DNA of 64,000 nucleotides from Paraburkholderia flava (GCF_004359985.1 NZ_SMRO01000002.1:1936536-2000535); one strand, 5' to 3'. Counted from the stretch's first letter, positions 45,636-54,806 are shown. A program made the numbers and translations. The notes: a model not told the origin generated them from the letters alone.

Positions 45636-47188
45636 ACGTCGCATCGTCCCGCGTCCCGCTTTTCAGCGTCGACAAGCTGCGCGGCGACTTCTTCCCGTGG
45701 GTGCTGGCGGTCGTCACCGGTCTCGATTACTTCGACAACGCGATCTTCTCGTTCTTCGCCAGCTACATCGCCGGCGGCATCAACGCGTCGCCGGACGAGC
45801 TCGTCTGGTCGTCGAGTGCTTACGCGGTCGCTGCGGTGCTCGGCATCCTGCAGCAGCAATGGTGGGTCGAGCGGTTCGGCTACCGGCGCTATGTGGCCGG
45901 GTGCATGCTGCTCTACTCGGCCGGCGCGGTCGCGGCCGCGCTCTGCGAGACGTCGGTCGAACTCGCATTCGCGCGCGGCTTTCAGGGCTACTTCATCGGC
46001 CCGATGATGGGCACGTGCCGGATCCTGATCCAGATCAGCTTCAAGCCGCAGCAGCGCCCTGTCGCGACGCGCGCGTTCCTGATCCTGATTCTGCTCGGCA
46101 GCGCGCTTGCGCCGTTGCTCGGCGGCTTGCTGGTCGCGCATTTCGACTGGCGCGCGTTGTTCGCCTGCACCGCGCCCGTCGGCGTGCTGTTCGCGATTCT
46201 CGCGCTGCTCGCCCTTCCCGATTCCGGCGGCCTGCAGCCCGAAGAGCGCGGCGCGACACACTTCTGGCCGTACCTGATCTTCGCGTTCGCACAGGGCGCG
46301 CTGCAGATCGTGATGCAGCAGGTGCGCTTCCAGCTCTTCACGACGTCGCCCGCACTGGTCGTGCTCACCGTGTCCGGGGTCGGCGCGCTCGTGTGGTTCA
46401 TCTACCAGCAGTGGCATCACCCGTCCCCGCTGGTGCGGCTGCACGCGCTGCGCGAAAAGACCTTCCAGATGGGGCTCGTGCTGTACATGTTCTACTACTA
46501 CGAGTCGACGGCATTCAGCTATCTGATCTCGCGTTTTCTCGAAGGCGGACTCGGCTATCCGGTCGAGAACACCGGCCGACTCGTCGGCGTGACGTCGCTG
46601 ATTTCCGGAAGCGCGCTCTTCATCTACCTGCGTTACGCGAAACTGCTGCCGCGCAAGAAATGGATCATCGTGCCCGGCTTCGCGATCGCCGCGTTCGCCG
46701 CCGCGTGGATGACACGGATGTCGCCCGCCGTCGGCGAAACGGCGCTAATCGTGCCGCTATTGCTGCGCGGGCTGCTGTTGCTGTTCATCGTGTTGCCCGT
46801 CGCGAATCTGACGTTCAGAATCTTCGCGATCGAGGAATTCACGCACGGCTACCGGCTGAAGAACATCGTGCGCCAGTTGACGATCTCGTTCGCGACCGCC
46901 TCTGTAATCATCGTCGAGCAGCATCGTCAGGCGCTGCACCAGTCGCGGCTCGCGGAATTCGCGAATGCGTTCAATCCCGCGTTCCAGAGTACGATCGCGG
47001 CACTGACGAACGGCTTCGCGGCGACCGGCCGTCCGCCCGCGGAAGCACGCGCGCTCGCGACGGTCGAAGTCGCCAGAATGGTCGCGCAGCAGGCGAGCTT
47101 CCTGACGTCGCTCGACGGCTTCTATTTCCTGATCGGCGTCGCCGTGTGCGGCGGTATTTTCGCCGCGTGGCAAAAACAGATCGATTGA
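45632..47188 (+). CDS. MFS transporter, DHA2-like
   Basis: 518 residues, the length of 14-helix drug/H+ antiporters. Many hydrophobic segments; an early acidic residue in TGLDYFDNAIFSFFASYIAGG, and motif C-like LILLGSALAPLLGGLLVAHFDWRALF. A long soluble stretch (about 410-480) precedes the last helix. Coupled to the MerR regulator by overlap and 3 bases before the peptidase gene. Probable efflux of a small organic compound; substrate unknown. Confidence 0.88.
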   Translation: MNVASSRVPLFSVDKLRGDFFPWVLAVVTGLDYFDNAIFSFFASYIAGGINASPDELVWSSSAYAVAAVLGILQQQWWVERFGYRRYVAGCMLLYSAGAVAAALCETSVELAFARGFQGYFIGPMMGTCRILIQISFKPQQRPVATRAFLILILLGSALAPLLGGLLVAHFDWRALFACTAPVGVLFAILALLALPDSGGLQPEERGATHFWPYLIFAFAQGALQIVMQQVRFQLFTTSPALVVLTVSGVGALVWFIYQQWHHPSPLVRLHALREKTFQMGLVLYMFYYYESTAFSYLISRFLEGGLGYPVENTGRLVGVTSLISGSALFIYLRYAKLLPRKKWIIVPGFAIAAFAAAWMTRMSPAVGETALIVPLLLRGLLLLFIVLPVANLTFRIFAIEEFTHGYRLKNIVRQLTISFATASVIIVEQHRQALHQSRLAEFANAFNPAFQSTIAALTNGFAATGRPPAEARALATVEVARMVAQQASFLTSLDGFYFLIGVAVCGGIFAAWQKQID

Positions 47189-47191
47189 CCG

Positions 47192-48037
47192 ATGCTCTCG
47201 AAACTCACTCACTGGCTCGACACCCGCCGCCGCGACCGCGCGCTGCGCACTCACGCGATCTCCGACGCGCTGTGGCAGTCAACACTCGACGGCCTGCCTT
47301 TTTTCTCCTATCTGAATGCGACGGACCTCGCGCGGCTGCGCGAAACGACCAGCCTGTTTCTCGCGCAGAAGCAGTTCTCGACCGCCCACGATCTCGAACT
47401 CACCGACGCAATGACCGTCGCGATCGCCGCGCAGGCGAGCCTGCCCGTGTTGAATCTCGGTCTCGACCTGTATCGCGGCTGGGTCGGCGTGACCGTCTAT
47501 CCAGGCGAATTCGTGATCCGCAAGACCGTCGAGGACGAGGACGGCGTGGTCCATGAGGTCGAGCACGACGCGAGCGGCGAGGCATGGGAGGGCGGCCCGG
47601 TGGTGCTGTCGTGGGAAGACGTGCAGATGACCGACGGCAGCGACGCGTACAACGTCGTGATCCACGAGTTCGCGCACAAGATCGACATGCTGAACGGCGA
47701 AGCGGACGGCCATCCGCCGCTCTTTCGCCGACTGCACGCACCGCTCGATTCGCAGGCGTGGGCCGATGTGTTCGACCACGCGTACGACCGCTTCTGCGCG
47801 CGCGTGGATGCGGTGCCGGAGCGTCGCTGGGCGCGCTTCGAACGCGAATCGCTGATCGACCCGTATGCGGCGGACCACCCATCGGAATTCTTCGCGGTCT
47901 GCAGCGAAGCGCTGTTCGTCAGGCCAAAGGCGTTCGAGGCCGAATATCCCGAGCTGTACCGGCTACTGGCCCGCTATTACCGGCAGGATCCCGCCGGCAC
48001 CGGTGCGCTCGCTGAAAGTGCGACAGGCACGCGCTGA
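47192..48037 (+). CDS. M90-family zinc peptidase, MtfA-like
   Basis: 281 residues. Contains [10 protein letters not shown] (HExxH at 158-162) and a later acidic ligand in [14 protein letters not shown], the arrangement of MtfA (Mlc titration factor A), a zinc aminopeptidase that in E. coli interacts with the glucose regulator Mlc. The N-terminal half (about 1-110) is the family-specific non-catalytic part. It starts 3 bases after the MFS stop, so it is probably co-transcribed with merR and the exporter. A link to sugar regulation is not shown here. Confidence 0.88.
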   Translation: MLSKLTHWLDTRRRDRALRTHAISDALWQSTLDGLPFFSYLNATDLARLRETTSLFLAQKQFSTAHDLELTDAMTVAIAAQASLPVLNLGLDLYRGWVGVTVYPGEFVIRKTVEDEDGVVHEVEHDASGEAWEGGPVVLSWEDVQMTDGSDAYNVVIHEFAHKIDMLNGEADGHPPLFRRLHAPLDSQAWADVFDHAYDRFCARVDAVPERRWARFERESLIDPYAADHPSEFFAVCSEALFVRPKAFEAEYPELYRLLARYYRQDPAGTGALAESATGTR

Positions 48038-48073
48038 AAGGGTTGCGGGCCTGTGAAAGGCCCTGCGAAAAAG

Positions 48074-48102
48074 TCGCCAACCGACTGATTTTCTGGCATA
48101 AT
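48074..48102 (+). promoter_or_regulatory. Candidate rpmE2 promoter with extended -10
   Basis: TCGCCA (48074-48079) and CATAAT (48097-48102) are 17 bp apart, with TGG directly before the -10, making an extended -10. About 70 bp before the rpmE2 ATG. Confidence 0.45.
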
Positions 48103-48174
48103 CGCCGTTTTTCGACCGTAGGCAAGTGGCTCGCGCTAACGCGGGTTGGCTACCGCCAGATTAAAGGAAAGACC

Positions 48175-48438
48175 ATGAAAGAAGGCATCCACCCCGATTA
48201 CCGCGAAGTCCTGTTCATCGATATGTCGAACGACTTCAAGTTTGTGACCCGCTCGACCATCCATACGCGCGAAACCGCCGAATTCAACGGCAAGACGTAC
48301 CCGCTCGCGAAGATCGAAGTGTCGTCGGAATCGCACCCGTTCTACACGGGTCAGCAAAAGATCATGGACACGGCCGGCCGTGTCGAGAAGTTCAACAAGA
48401 AGTTCGGCACGCGTGCCACCGGCAAGGCAGTGAAGTAA
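48175..48438 (+). CDS. rpmE2: Ribosomal protein bL31, type B (zinc-independent)
   Basis: 87 residues from the ATG at 48175 (AGGAAAGACC upstream); a longer frame from 48043 lacks similarity. Protein of the large ribosomal subunit. The sequence [29 protein letters not shown] contains no Cys, so this is the C-minus form that does not hold zinc; in other bacteria this form often replaces the zinc form under zinc limitation. I found no clear Zur box upstream. A good terminator follows. Confidence 0.95.
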   Translation: MKEGIHPDYREVLFIDMSNDFKFVTRSTIHTRETAEFNGKTYPLAKIEVSSESHPFYTGQQKIMDTAGRVEKFNKKFGTRATGKAVK

Positions 48439-48486
48439 AAGCCGCGTTCCCGGGGCCTCGATCGATGGCGACCGGAACGAAGCACG

Positions 48487-48512
48487 AAGGGCAGCGCAAG
48501 CTGCCCTTTTTT
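48487..48512 (+). terminator. rpmE2 terminator
   Basis: AAGGGCAGC / GCTGCCCTT with a GCAA tetraloop, followed by T-residues, 48 bases after the rpmE2 stop. Classical intrinsic terminator. Confidence 0.92.
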
Positions 48513-48644
48513 ATCGCCGGCTATTTTCGGTGCTGTCCTCTGACGATGGTTTCGGCCGGTGCCCGGCGCGATCTCCCACTCCACCGTACGCGCGACACCT
48601 GCAACGCCCGTAAGCACCCGCAAGACTCAAGGTCATACGCGACC

Positions 48645-48674
48645 GTGACGCGCGGCGCAGCGCCCGTCTACAAT
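48645..48674 (+). promoter_or_regulatory. Candidate promoter of the glycosyltransferase gene
   Basis: GTGACG and TACAAT are separated by 18 bp. The expected start near 48681 lies after the ATG at 48680, which supports the downstream ATG at 48758 as the real start. Confidence 0.4.
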
Positions 48675-48757
48675 GCCGGATGCTCCAGACCGGCCACCGT
48701 CCCGGTCATCGTTTCTCGCGGCTTACCGCCCTGCCTTTCCGCTATCCAGACATCTGC

Positions 48758-50512
48758 ATGAGACCTGTCGTTCGCCTCACCGCCTCCGCGACCAGCGCAC
48801 TACCGCGCTGGTTGCTGCTGACCATCTGTATCGTCTACGCGTCGTTCGGTCTGTTCGGCCGCGACCCGTGGAAGAACGAGGACGCAGCCGGTTTCGGCGT
48901 GATGTGGACGATGGCGACGGGCCACGTGCGCGACTGGCTGCTGCCGAACCTCGTCGGCAAATACATCACGTCGGAAGGCCCGCTCGGCTACTGGCTCGGT
49001 GCCGGCTCGATCCGCGCGCTCGCGCCGTGGGTCGACGCGAGCAACGCGTCGCGCGTGTTCACCGGGCTCCTGTTCTGCACGGCGTGCGCGTTCGTCTGGT
49101 ATGCCGCGTATCTGCTCGGCCGCCGTCCCGAAGTGCAGCCGTTCAAATATGCGTTCGGCGGCGAACCGGAACCGCGCGACTTCGGCCGCACGCTCGCCGA
49201 CGGCGCACTGCTGATCCTGCTCGCGTGCTTCGGCCTCGCCGAGCGAGGCCACGAAACGACGCCGCAGATCATGCAGTTCGTCTGCGTCGCGATGCTCGTC
49301 TACGGCCTCGTGCGGATGATCGACAAGCCCATCCAGGGGGCTCTCGTCTGGGGGTTCGCGCTCGGACTCGTGACGTTGTCGAGCAGTCCCGTGCTGGTCA
49401 TCGCGCTGCTGGTCGGCACGCTGGCGATGACCGTGATCGTGCGCGAGACGCGCTCGCGCTGGCTGCTGCTCGCCGGACTGCCGGTCGCGCTCGCGCTGTC
49501 GGTGTCGTGGCCGCTCGTCGCGCTTTCGATGTTCCCCGACGACGCCGTATGGTTCCTCAACCAGTGGATGCACAGCAGCATCAACTCGTTCGGCGGCTCG
49601 CCCGAACCGGTGCTGCGCTATGCGCTGAAGAACCTGCCGCTGTTCACGTGGCCGGCGTGGCCGCTCGCGCTGTGGGCGTTCTTCAGCTGGGCCGGATTGC
49701 GGCGCGCGCCGCACGTCGCGATTCCGCTGTCGGTGATCGCGCCGCTGCTGATTCTCGTTGTGCTGCAAAGCCATCAGTCGAACCGGCTCTACATGCTGCT
49801 GCTGCCCGCGCTCGCGGTACTCGCCACGTTCGCACTGCCGACGTTGAAGCGCGGCGCGATCAACGCGATCGACTGGTTCGCGATGCTGAGCTTCACGATC
49901 ATCGGCTCGGCCGTCTGGCTGTTCTGGCTCGCGGGCCTCACCGGTTTCCCCGCGCCGCTCGCGCGCAACCTCGCGCGCTACGCGCCGGGCTTCACGCCGC
50001 AGTTCAAGATCCTGTCCTTCGTCTGCGCGGTTGCGGTGACTGTCTGCTGGTTCGCGCTCGCGCGCTGGCGGCTGTCGCGCCATCCGAAGGTGCTGTGGCG
50101 CAGCGTCGTGCTGTCGAGCGCCGGCACGACACTGATGTGGGTGCTGCTGATGACGCTGTGGCTGCCGCTCGTCAACTACAGCCGGACCTATAAGGACGTC
50201 GCCGAACAGATCGCAAGCCATCTGCCGGACGACTACAGCTGCATCTCGCCGGTCCGGCTCGGTAACGCGCAGATCGCGACCTTCGCGTATTTCGGCGACA
50301 TGCACTTCTCGTTCAACGAAGACTGCGACGTGATCCTCCGCCAGGACACGCAGGACTTCGGTGAACCGAGTTCGATGCCGGCGTATATCTGGAAGCTGGT
50401 CTGGGAAGGCCGCCGTGTCGCCGACCGCGACGAGCGCTTCCGGCTGTACGTCCGCATCGATCGTCCGAAGCCACCGGTCAAACGCCGTCCGCCGCGCCGC
50501 CAGCCCGACTGA
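48758..50512 (+). CDS. GT-C family glycosyltransferase (ArnT/PMT-like), membrane protein
   Basis: 584 residues from the ATG at 48758. About 11-13 membrane helices. The first periplasmic loop carries GRDPWKNEDAAGFGVMW and ITSEGPLGYWLGAG, matching the acidic catalytic loop of ArnT-like and protein-mannosyltransferase-like enzymes that use undecaprenyl- or dolichyl-phosphate sugars. The C-terminal 100 residues form a soluble periplasmic part with two Cys (SCISPVRL, NEDCDVIL). The basic tail KPPVKRRPPRRQP ends two bases before the MATE gene. Substrate unknown; lipid A or another envelope glycan is plausible. Confidence 0.82.
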   Translation: MRPVVRLTASATSALPRWLLLTICIVYASFGLFGRDPWKNEDAAGFGVMWTMATGHVRDWLLPNLVGKYITSEGPLGYWLGAGSIRALAPWVDASNASRVFTGLLFCTACAFVWYAAYLLGRRPEVQPFKYAFGGEPEPRDFGRTLADGALLILLACFGLAERGHETTPQIMQFVCVAMLVYGLVRMIDKPIQGALVWGFALGLVTLSSSPVLVIALLVGTLAMTVIVRETRSRWLLLAGLPVALALSVSWPLVALSMFPDDAVWFLNQWMHSSINSFGGSPEPVLRYALKNLPLFTWPAWPLALWAFFSWAGLRRAPHVAIPLSVIAPLLILVVLQSHQSNRLYMLLLPALAVLATFALPTLKRGAINAIDWFAMLSFTIIGSAVWLFWLAGLTGFPAPLARNLARYAPGFTPQFKILSFVCAVAVTVCWFALARWRLSRHPKVLWRSVVLSSAGTTLMWVLLMTLWLPLVNYSRTYKDVAEQIASHLPDDYSCISPVRLGNAQIATFAYFGDMHFSFNEDCDVILRQDTQDFGEPSSMPAYIWKLVWEGRRVADRDERFRLYVRIDRPKPPVKRRPPRRQPD

Positions 50513-50514
50513 CG

Positions 50515-51891
50515 ATGTTCGAGGACGTACGGAAAATCGCCGGGCTCGCGTGGCCCGTGCTGATCGGCCAGCTCGCGATCATCGCGTTCGGCGTGATCGA
50601 TACGGCGATGGTCGGCCGCTATTCGGCCGTCGATCTGGCCGCGCTCGGCCTCGGTTCGTCGATCTACGTTTCCGTCTATATCGGCCTGACCGGCATCGTC
50701 ACCGCGTTGCAACCAATCGCCGCGCAACTGCACGGTGCGCGACGCTACGACGAAATCGGTGAAGAGGTGCGCCAGTCGCTGTGGCTCGCAGTCGTGCTCG
50801 CGGCGCTCGGCTTCACGCTGCTGTATTTTCCAGGGCCGCTGCTGCGGCTCGCGCACGTGCCCGACACGCTGCGCGAACTGACCGTCTCGTATCTGCGCAT
50901 CCTGTCGTTCGGGTTGCCCGCGAGCCTCGCGTTTCGCGTCTACAGTTCGCTCACCAATGCGGTCGGCCAGCCACGGCTCGTGATGATCCTGCAGATCGGC
51001 GGGCTGCTGATCAAGGTTCCGCTGAACACATGGCTGATCTTCGGCGGCCTCGGCGTACCGGCGCTTGGCGGCCCCGGCTGCGCGCTCGCAAGCACACTGA
51101 TCAACTGGACGCTCGCGGCCGTCGGCATGACCGTGCTGGCGAGGCTCGATGTGTTCCGGCCATTCGCGATCTTCTCGCGCTTCTGCTGGCCGGTGTGGCA
51201 ACGACAGCTCGCTCAACTGCGGCTCGGTATTCCGATGGGACTGTCGTACCTGATCGAGGTCACGTCGTACACGTTCATGGCCCTCTTCATCGCGCGCTTC
51301 GGTACGACGACGCTCGCCGGGCATCAGATCGCGGGGAACGTCAGCGCGGTGCTGTACATGACGCCGCTGTCGATCGGCGTTGCTGCGTCCACGCTCGTCG
51401 CGCGGGCACTCGGCGCGCATCGCTACGACGCCGCGCGCACACTCGCGCGACACGGCATCCTGATGGCAGTCACGCTTGCATGCGGCTACGGTCTGATCGT
51501 GCTTGCGCTGCGACCGTTCATCGTCGCCGGCTACACACCCAACCCGCAGGTGGTCGCCGCCGCGATGCCGCTCGTGCTGATCGTCGTGTTCTATCACCTG
51601 TTCGATGCGCTGCAGGTCACGACCGCGTTCGTGCTGCGTGCATACCGCGTCGCGGTGGTGCCGACCGTGATCTATGCGATCGCGCTGTGGGGCGTCGGCC
51701 TCGGCGGCGGCTATCTGCTCGGTTACGACGTCGGCGGCGGTGTGCCGACATGGCTCACCGGCGCGCACGGCTTCTGGGTCGCGAATGCCACGAGCCTCGC
51801 GATAGCCGGTACGGGGCTGCTGCTGTACTGGCGCGTCGTCAGTACGCGCTATGGGCGCTCGCGCGTTGCGCAGCCGGACCCTGCCGCCTGA
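50515..51891 (+). CDS. MATE-family efflux transporter
   Basis: 458 residues with about 12 membrane helices in two pseudo-repeats, the normal MATE size. N-terminal half LAWPVLIGQLAIIAFGVIDTAMVGRYSAVDLAALGLGSSI is the family signature (NorM-like); the second half repeats it (SYLIEVTSYTFMALFIARFGTTTLAGHQIAGN). Exports cationic organic compounds using Na+ or H+. It begins 2 bases after the glycosyltransferase stop, so the two are co-transcribed. Confidence 0.93.
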   Translation: MFEDVRKIAGLAWPVLIGQLAIIAFGVIDTAMVGRYSAVDLAALGLGSSIYVSVYIGLTGIVTALQPIAAQLHGARRYDEIGEEVRQSLWLAVVLAALGFTLLYFPGPLLRLAHVPDTLRELTVSYLRILSFGLPASLAFRVYSSLTNAVGQPRLVMILQIGGLLIKVPLNTWLIFGGLGVPALGGPGCALASTLINWTLAAVGMTVLARLDVFRPFAIFSRFCWPVWQRQLAQLRLGIPMGLSYLIEVTSYTFMALFIARFGTTTLAGHQIAGNVSAVLYMTPLSIGVAASTLVARALGAHRYDAARTLARHGILMAVTLACGYGLIVLALRPFIVAGYTPNPQVVAAAMPLVLIVVFYHLFDALQVTTAFVLRAYRVAVVPTVIYAIALWGVGLGGGYLLGYDVGGGVPTWLTGAHGFWVANATSLAIAGTGLLLYWRVVSTRYGRSRVAQPDPAA

Positions 51892-51988
51892 GCACATCGA
51901 AGCCGTCGCTCTCCGCGCAACCCGTTTCGCATCGAATCGCCCTCGCACAACCCGCGCGCCAACGCCCTTCCACTCACAGACCGTCAAA

Positions 51989-52025
51989 GATTTAACCAGT
52001 GTTAAATCACCTCTCCGGTGATTTA
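51989..52025. promoter_or_regulatory. Overlapping dyads upstream of comEA-like gene
   Basis: Three arms alternate: GATTTAAC (51989-51996), GTTAAATCACC (52001-52011) and GGTGATTTA (52017-52025). The middle arm is complementary to both neighbours, giving two overlapping palindromes. The last arm reaches the candidate -35 at 52022. Confidence 0.55.
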
Positions 52026-52050
52026 CTTGCGACAAATCGATCGGTATAAA
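52022..52050 (+). promoter_or_regulatory. Candidate comEA-like gene promoter
   Basis: TTTACT (52022-52027) and TATAAA (52045-52050) are 17 bp apart, about 120 bp before the ATG at 52172. The overlap with the upstream dyad suggests regulation. Confidence 0.45.
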
Positions 52051-52171
52051 TCGAAAGCCTTTCATAAAAAGGGCGCGCAATTTGTCCTATGCTTAAGCCC
52101 AGCGCCTGCTGACTGGATGCGCGCGATCCGTTCCCGGCTTACTTTTTCTTGCCCTCAATGGAGTGCCTGCC

Positions 52172-52795
52172 ATGCTGAAGAAGCTGTTGATGCTGTGCGT
52201 TGCCCTCGTGCTGTCGATCTCCGCCGGCTTTGCCGCCGCCGCGGTCGAAGTCAATACCGCCGATCAGACGGCGCTCGAATCGGTCAAGGGCATCGGTCCC
52301 GTCCATGCCAAAGCGATCATCGACGAACGGACGAAAAACGGCCCGTTCAAAGATGCCGCCGACCTCGCGACCCGCGTCAAGGGAATCGGTACGAAGTCCG
52401 TGACGAATCTCGAAGCCGCCGGCCTGACCATCAACGGTTCATCCACGCCGCCGCCAGCCGGCACGGCAAAGCCAGCTGCATCGGCTAACACCAAGGCCGC
52501 GACGAAGTCGACGACGACCGCAGCAGCGCCGGCCGCCGCTCCCGCTACTCCGACGCCTGCGCCCGCAGCCACGACGACGGCCACCGCCAACGCGCCGGCA
52601 GATGCGTCGGGCGGCAAAGCCACGAAGACGAAGAAGTCGAAGAAGAGCAAGGCTGCGTCCGATGCAGCCGCCGCGTCGTCGGCGGCACCGGCTGCCGCTG
52701 CGCCGGCTGCTGCAACGTCGGACGGCAAGGCCACGAAGACGAAGAAGTCGAAGAAGAGCAAGGCCGCTTCCGCGGCAGCGGCTTCAGGCGGCTAA
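52172..52795 (+). CDS. ComEA-like helix-hairpin-helix exported DNA-binding protein
   Basis: 207 residues from the ATG at 52172 (GGAG 8 bases upstream). A signal peptide (MLKKLLMLCVALVLSISAGFAAA) is followed by a helix-hairpin-helix pair (VEVNTADQTALESVKGIGPVHAKAIIDERTKNGPFKDAADLATRVKGIGTKSVTNL region) that binds DNA in ComEA proteins, and then an Ala/Pro/Thr-rich tail with a duplicated basic block GKATKTKKSKKSKAAS. Periplasmic DNA binding in transformation is inferred. The two basic blocks are near-identical at DNA level. A GC hairpin with T-run follows. Confidence 0.88.
   Translation: MLKKLLMLCVALVLSISAGFAAAAVEVNTADQTALESVKGIGPVHAKAIIDERTKNGPFKDAADLATRVKGIGTKSVTNLEAAGLTINGSSTPPPAGTAKPAASANTKAATKSTTTAAAPAAAPATPTPAPAATTTATANAPADASGGKATKTKKSKKSKAASDAAAASSAAPAAAAPAAATSDGKATKTKKSKKSKAASAAAASGG
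52613..52771. repeat. Direct repeat encoding basic block of ComEA-like protein
   Basis: Two copies of about 48 bp start near 52613 and 52723 and encode GKATKTKKSKKSKAAS. They differ at a few third positions, so this is an internal duplication kept in frame. Confidence 0.75.
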
Positions 52796-52814
52796 CGCAT
52801 CGAGATTTATCCGT

Positions 52815-52837
52815 GCCGCGCCCCTGCGCGGCGTTTT
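52815..52837 (+). terminator. Terminator after comEA-like gene
   Basis: GCCGCGC / GCGCGGC with a CCCT loop, followed by GTTTT, 20 bases after the stop. The U-run is short. Confidence 0.6.
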
Positions 52838-52899
52838 CCCCCGCCGGTCCGCGCCTCGCAACTGCGAAACCCGCAGGCCGGCTCTCCAGTGAGACCGCC

Positions 52900-53343
52900 A
52901 TGAGCCTACTCGACACTCTCGGTTCCCTGCTTGGCAAGTCGCCCGAAGGCGGCGGCGGCCAGACAGCCCTGATTTCCGCCGCTCTCGAATTCGTCAACAA
53001 CCAGCCGGGCGGCCTGAACGGCCTGATCCAGAAATTCCAGGAAAAAGGCGCCGGCGACGTCATCAGTTCGTGGGTCGGCAACGGCGAGAATCAGGCGATC
53101 TCGCCGGACACGCTGCATAGCGTGCTCGGTTCGGACGCGGTGAGCGGCCTCGCCGCGAAAATCGGCGTCGATCCGCAGCAGGCGGCAGGTTTGCTGTCGC
53201 AAGTGCTGCCGCACGTGATCAACACCGCAACGCCGCAAGGCGAAGTGCCCGCCGACGGCAAGGTGAACAGCGAAAGCGTGCTCGGCGCATTGGGCGGCCT
53301 CGCGTCGCTGCTCGGCAAGGGCGGCGGCACGCCGACCGCTTAA
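52900..53343 (+). CDS. YidB-family (DUF937) protein
   Basis: 147 residues from the ATG at 52900; a longer frame from 52813 covers the upstream hairpin. The sequence MSLLDTLGSLLGKSPEGGGGQTALISAALEFVNNQPGGLNGLIQKFQEKGAGDVISSWVGNG matches the small, Gly-rich helical YidB family; the segment ISPDTLHSVLGSDAVSGLAAKIGVDPQQAAGLLSQVLPHVI is its conserved core. Biochemical role unknown. No signal peptide or membrane helix. Confidence 0.88.
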   Translation: MSLLDTLGSLLGKSPEGGGGQTALISAALEFVNNQPGGLNGLIQKFQEKGAGDVISSWVGNGENQAISPDTLHSVLGSDAVSGLAAKIGVDPQQAAGLLSQVLPHVINTATPQGEVPADGKVNSESVLGALGGLASLLGKGGGTPTA

Positions 53344-53393
53344 CGCTGCAAAAAGGGAGCGTCTCGTGCTCCCTGTATCACCTCTGCAGCCTC

Positions 53394-53418
53394 AAGGGCC
53401 GTCCTCGCGACGGCCCTT
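53394..53418. terminator. Hairpin between YidB-like gene and hipA
   Basis: AAGGGCCGTC / GACGGCCCTT forms a 10-bp stem between two convergent genes; CGTCTTC follows on the plus strand. Weak U-run but a stable stem. Confidence 0.6.
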
Positions 53419-53438
53419 CGTCTTCTGTACGCCCCCGC

Positions 53439-54806
53439 TCAAGCACCCGCTGCCGACAGCTTCCTCACCATGTCGGCAATGATCGTGTGCCGGATGACCC
53501 GCATGCACATCGCTTCACCACCCAGTGTCGCGGCAAGCACAGAAGCGCCAGCGGCAAGCCGCGCGTTCTCCGCTTCGACTTCGGCGTAAAGGTCGTCGGC
53601 AGCGCGACCGATCGCGTTCACCTGCGCATCGAGCAGACGCACCGCAGTGCCTCGTGCGATGCCGAGTACGTCGGCGGAACGCAGCATCAACTCGCGGTTC
53701 ATGTCCGCGTAATAGCGCACGCCGAGCACGTCCCACGCGAACGACACGCGCTCCGGCCAGTCGCGCTTCTGATACGTCGGCGTGCTCCACGCTGCGACGC
53801 TCAGCAGATCGTAGAACGGCGCGAGCTGAACGCCTTCATGCGACACGAAGAAGCTGAGATTCTTCAGATGCGCATCCGAGTTGCCGATCAGCACGTTGAA
53901 CACCAGCCACGAAAACAGCCGCGTTCTCGCCGCCGCGCGATTGCGGCACGCGTGCGCAATCGCGGCGAGTTGCTCGACGCTGCCCTGCTCGTACTTGAAC
54001 GTGCGCGCGAGATCGAGCAGTTGGCACGCATCGATCGTATGGAGGCGTTGCCACTCACCATCGCGCTCGGTCCGGTCGAAACGATCGACCAGATACACCG
54101 GCGCGGGCACATAGCGCCGATGCACGGGTGGCACCTCCAGCTTCAGCCGCGCGGCAAGCGTCATCACGAACCATTCGTCGATGACCGAATGCGGATAGTC
54201 GCCCTCTTCCTGATGATTCGGCTTGAGGATGTGCGTCGACGGCGTTGCACCGGCCGGCTCGAACAGCTGGTCGTCTTGCAGGACGACCGCCAGCTTGTGC
54301 TGCGCGCCGGCCAGCGACATGCGCTTCAACGCAGCGTGCGTGAGCGGCACGCGTGGCAGCGCGTCGATCCGCGCGGCGAGATCCGCGTCGGCGAGTGGCC
54401 GCAGTCCTTCGCTTTGAGTCGTGCGAGCGCCTGCGGGATCCGGCGGCAACAGCGTGACCGATCCCGCCGACTCGGCACCGTAGTGCGCGAGCAGCGCGAA
54501 CGCATCGGCTTCGTTGCGGATATTCGCATCGCGCGCAAGCAGTGCACGCTGTCCTTCTTCGGGCAACAGATTGTCGAAATACCATTGCACCGACCGACGG
54601 CTGCTGCCGTCGCGCAGCGCTTCGGACTGAAGCGGCAGCGCGGGGCTCAGCGGATAACTGTCCGCGCGCGCGAGCCAGTCGGCGGCATAGGTGAAGCTCC
54701 AGATATCGCCGTCGTCGCGCAGCACGCCGACGTCGATACCGTTGATGCTCGCGACAAGGCTACGCGCCAGCGGAGCATTCTCCGTTGTGTGTTCGTCCGC
54801 CGTCAT
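53439..54806 (-). CDS. hipA: HipA-type serine/threonine kinase toxin
   Basis: 455 residues. HipA phosphorylates aminoacyl-tRNA synthetases such as GltX, arresting growth and promoting persistence. N-terminal couple_hipA-like domain (about 20-120) and kinase domain: SLAGAQHKLAVV, STHILKPNHQEEG, catalytic loop NVLIGNSDAHLKNLSFF with Asp, and metal Asp in APFYDLLSV. All kinase residues appear intact. The ATG overlaps the hipB stop (ATGA), so antitoxin precedes toxin. Convergent with the YidB-like gene. Confidence 0.92.
   Translation of the reverse strand: MTADEHTTENAPLARSLVASINGIDVGVLRDDGDIWSFTYAADWLARADSYPLSPALPLQSEALRDGSSRRSVQWYFDNLLPEEGQRALLARDANIRNEADAFALLAHYGAESAGSVTLLPPDPAGARTTQSEGLRPLADADLAARIDALPRVPLTHAALKRMSLAGAQHKLAVVLQDDQLFEPAGATPSTHILKPNHQEEGDYPHSVIDEWFVMTLAARLKLEVPPVHRRYVPAPVYLVDRFDRTERDGEWQRLHTIDACQLLDLARTFKYEQGSVEQLAAIAHACRNRAAARTRLFSWLVFNVLIGNSDAHLKNLSFFVSHEGVQLAPFYDLLSVAAWSTPTYQKRDWPERVSFAWDVLGVRYYADMNRELMLRSADVLGIARGTAVRLLDAQVNAIGRAADDLYAEVEAENARLAAGASVLAATLGGEAMCMRVIRHTIIADMVRKLSAAGA

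Larger units (their letters stand above)
48439..48757. other. Region between rpmE2 and the glycosyltransferase gene
   Basis: About 320 bases with no credible gene. It contains the rpmE2 terminator at 48487-48512 and a candidate promoter for the next gene at 48645-48674. Confidence 0.5.
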
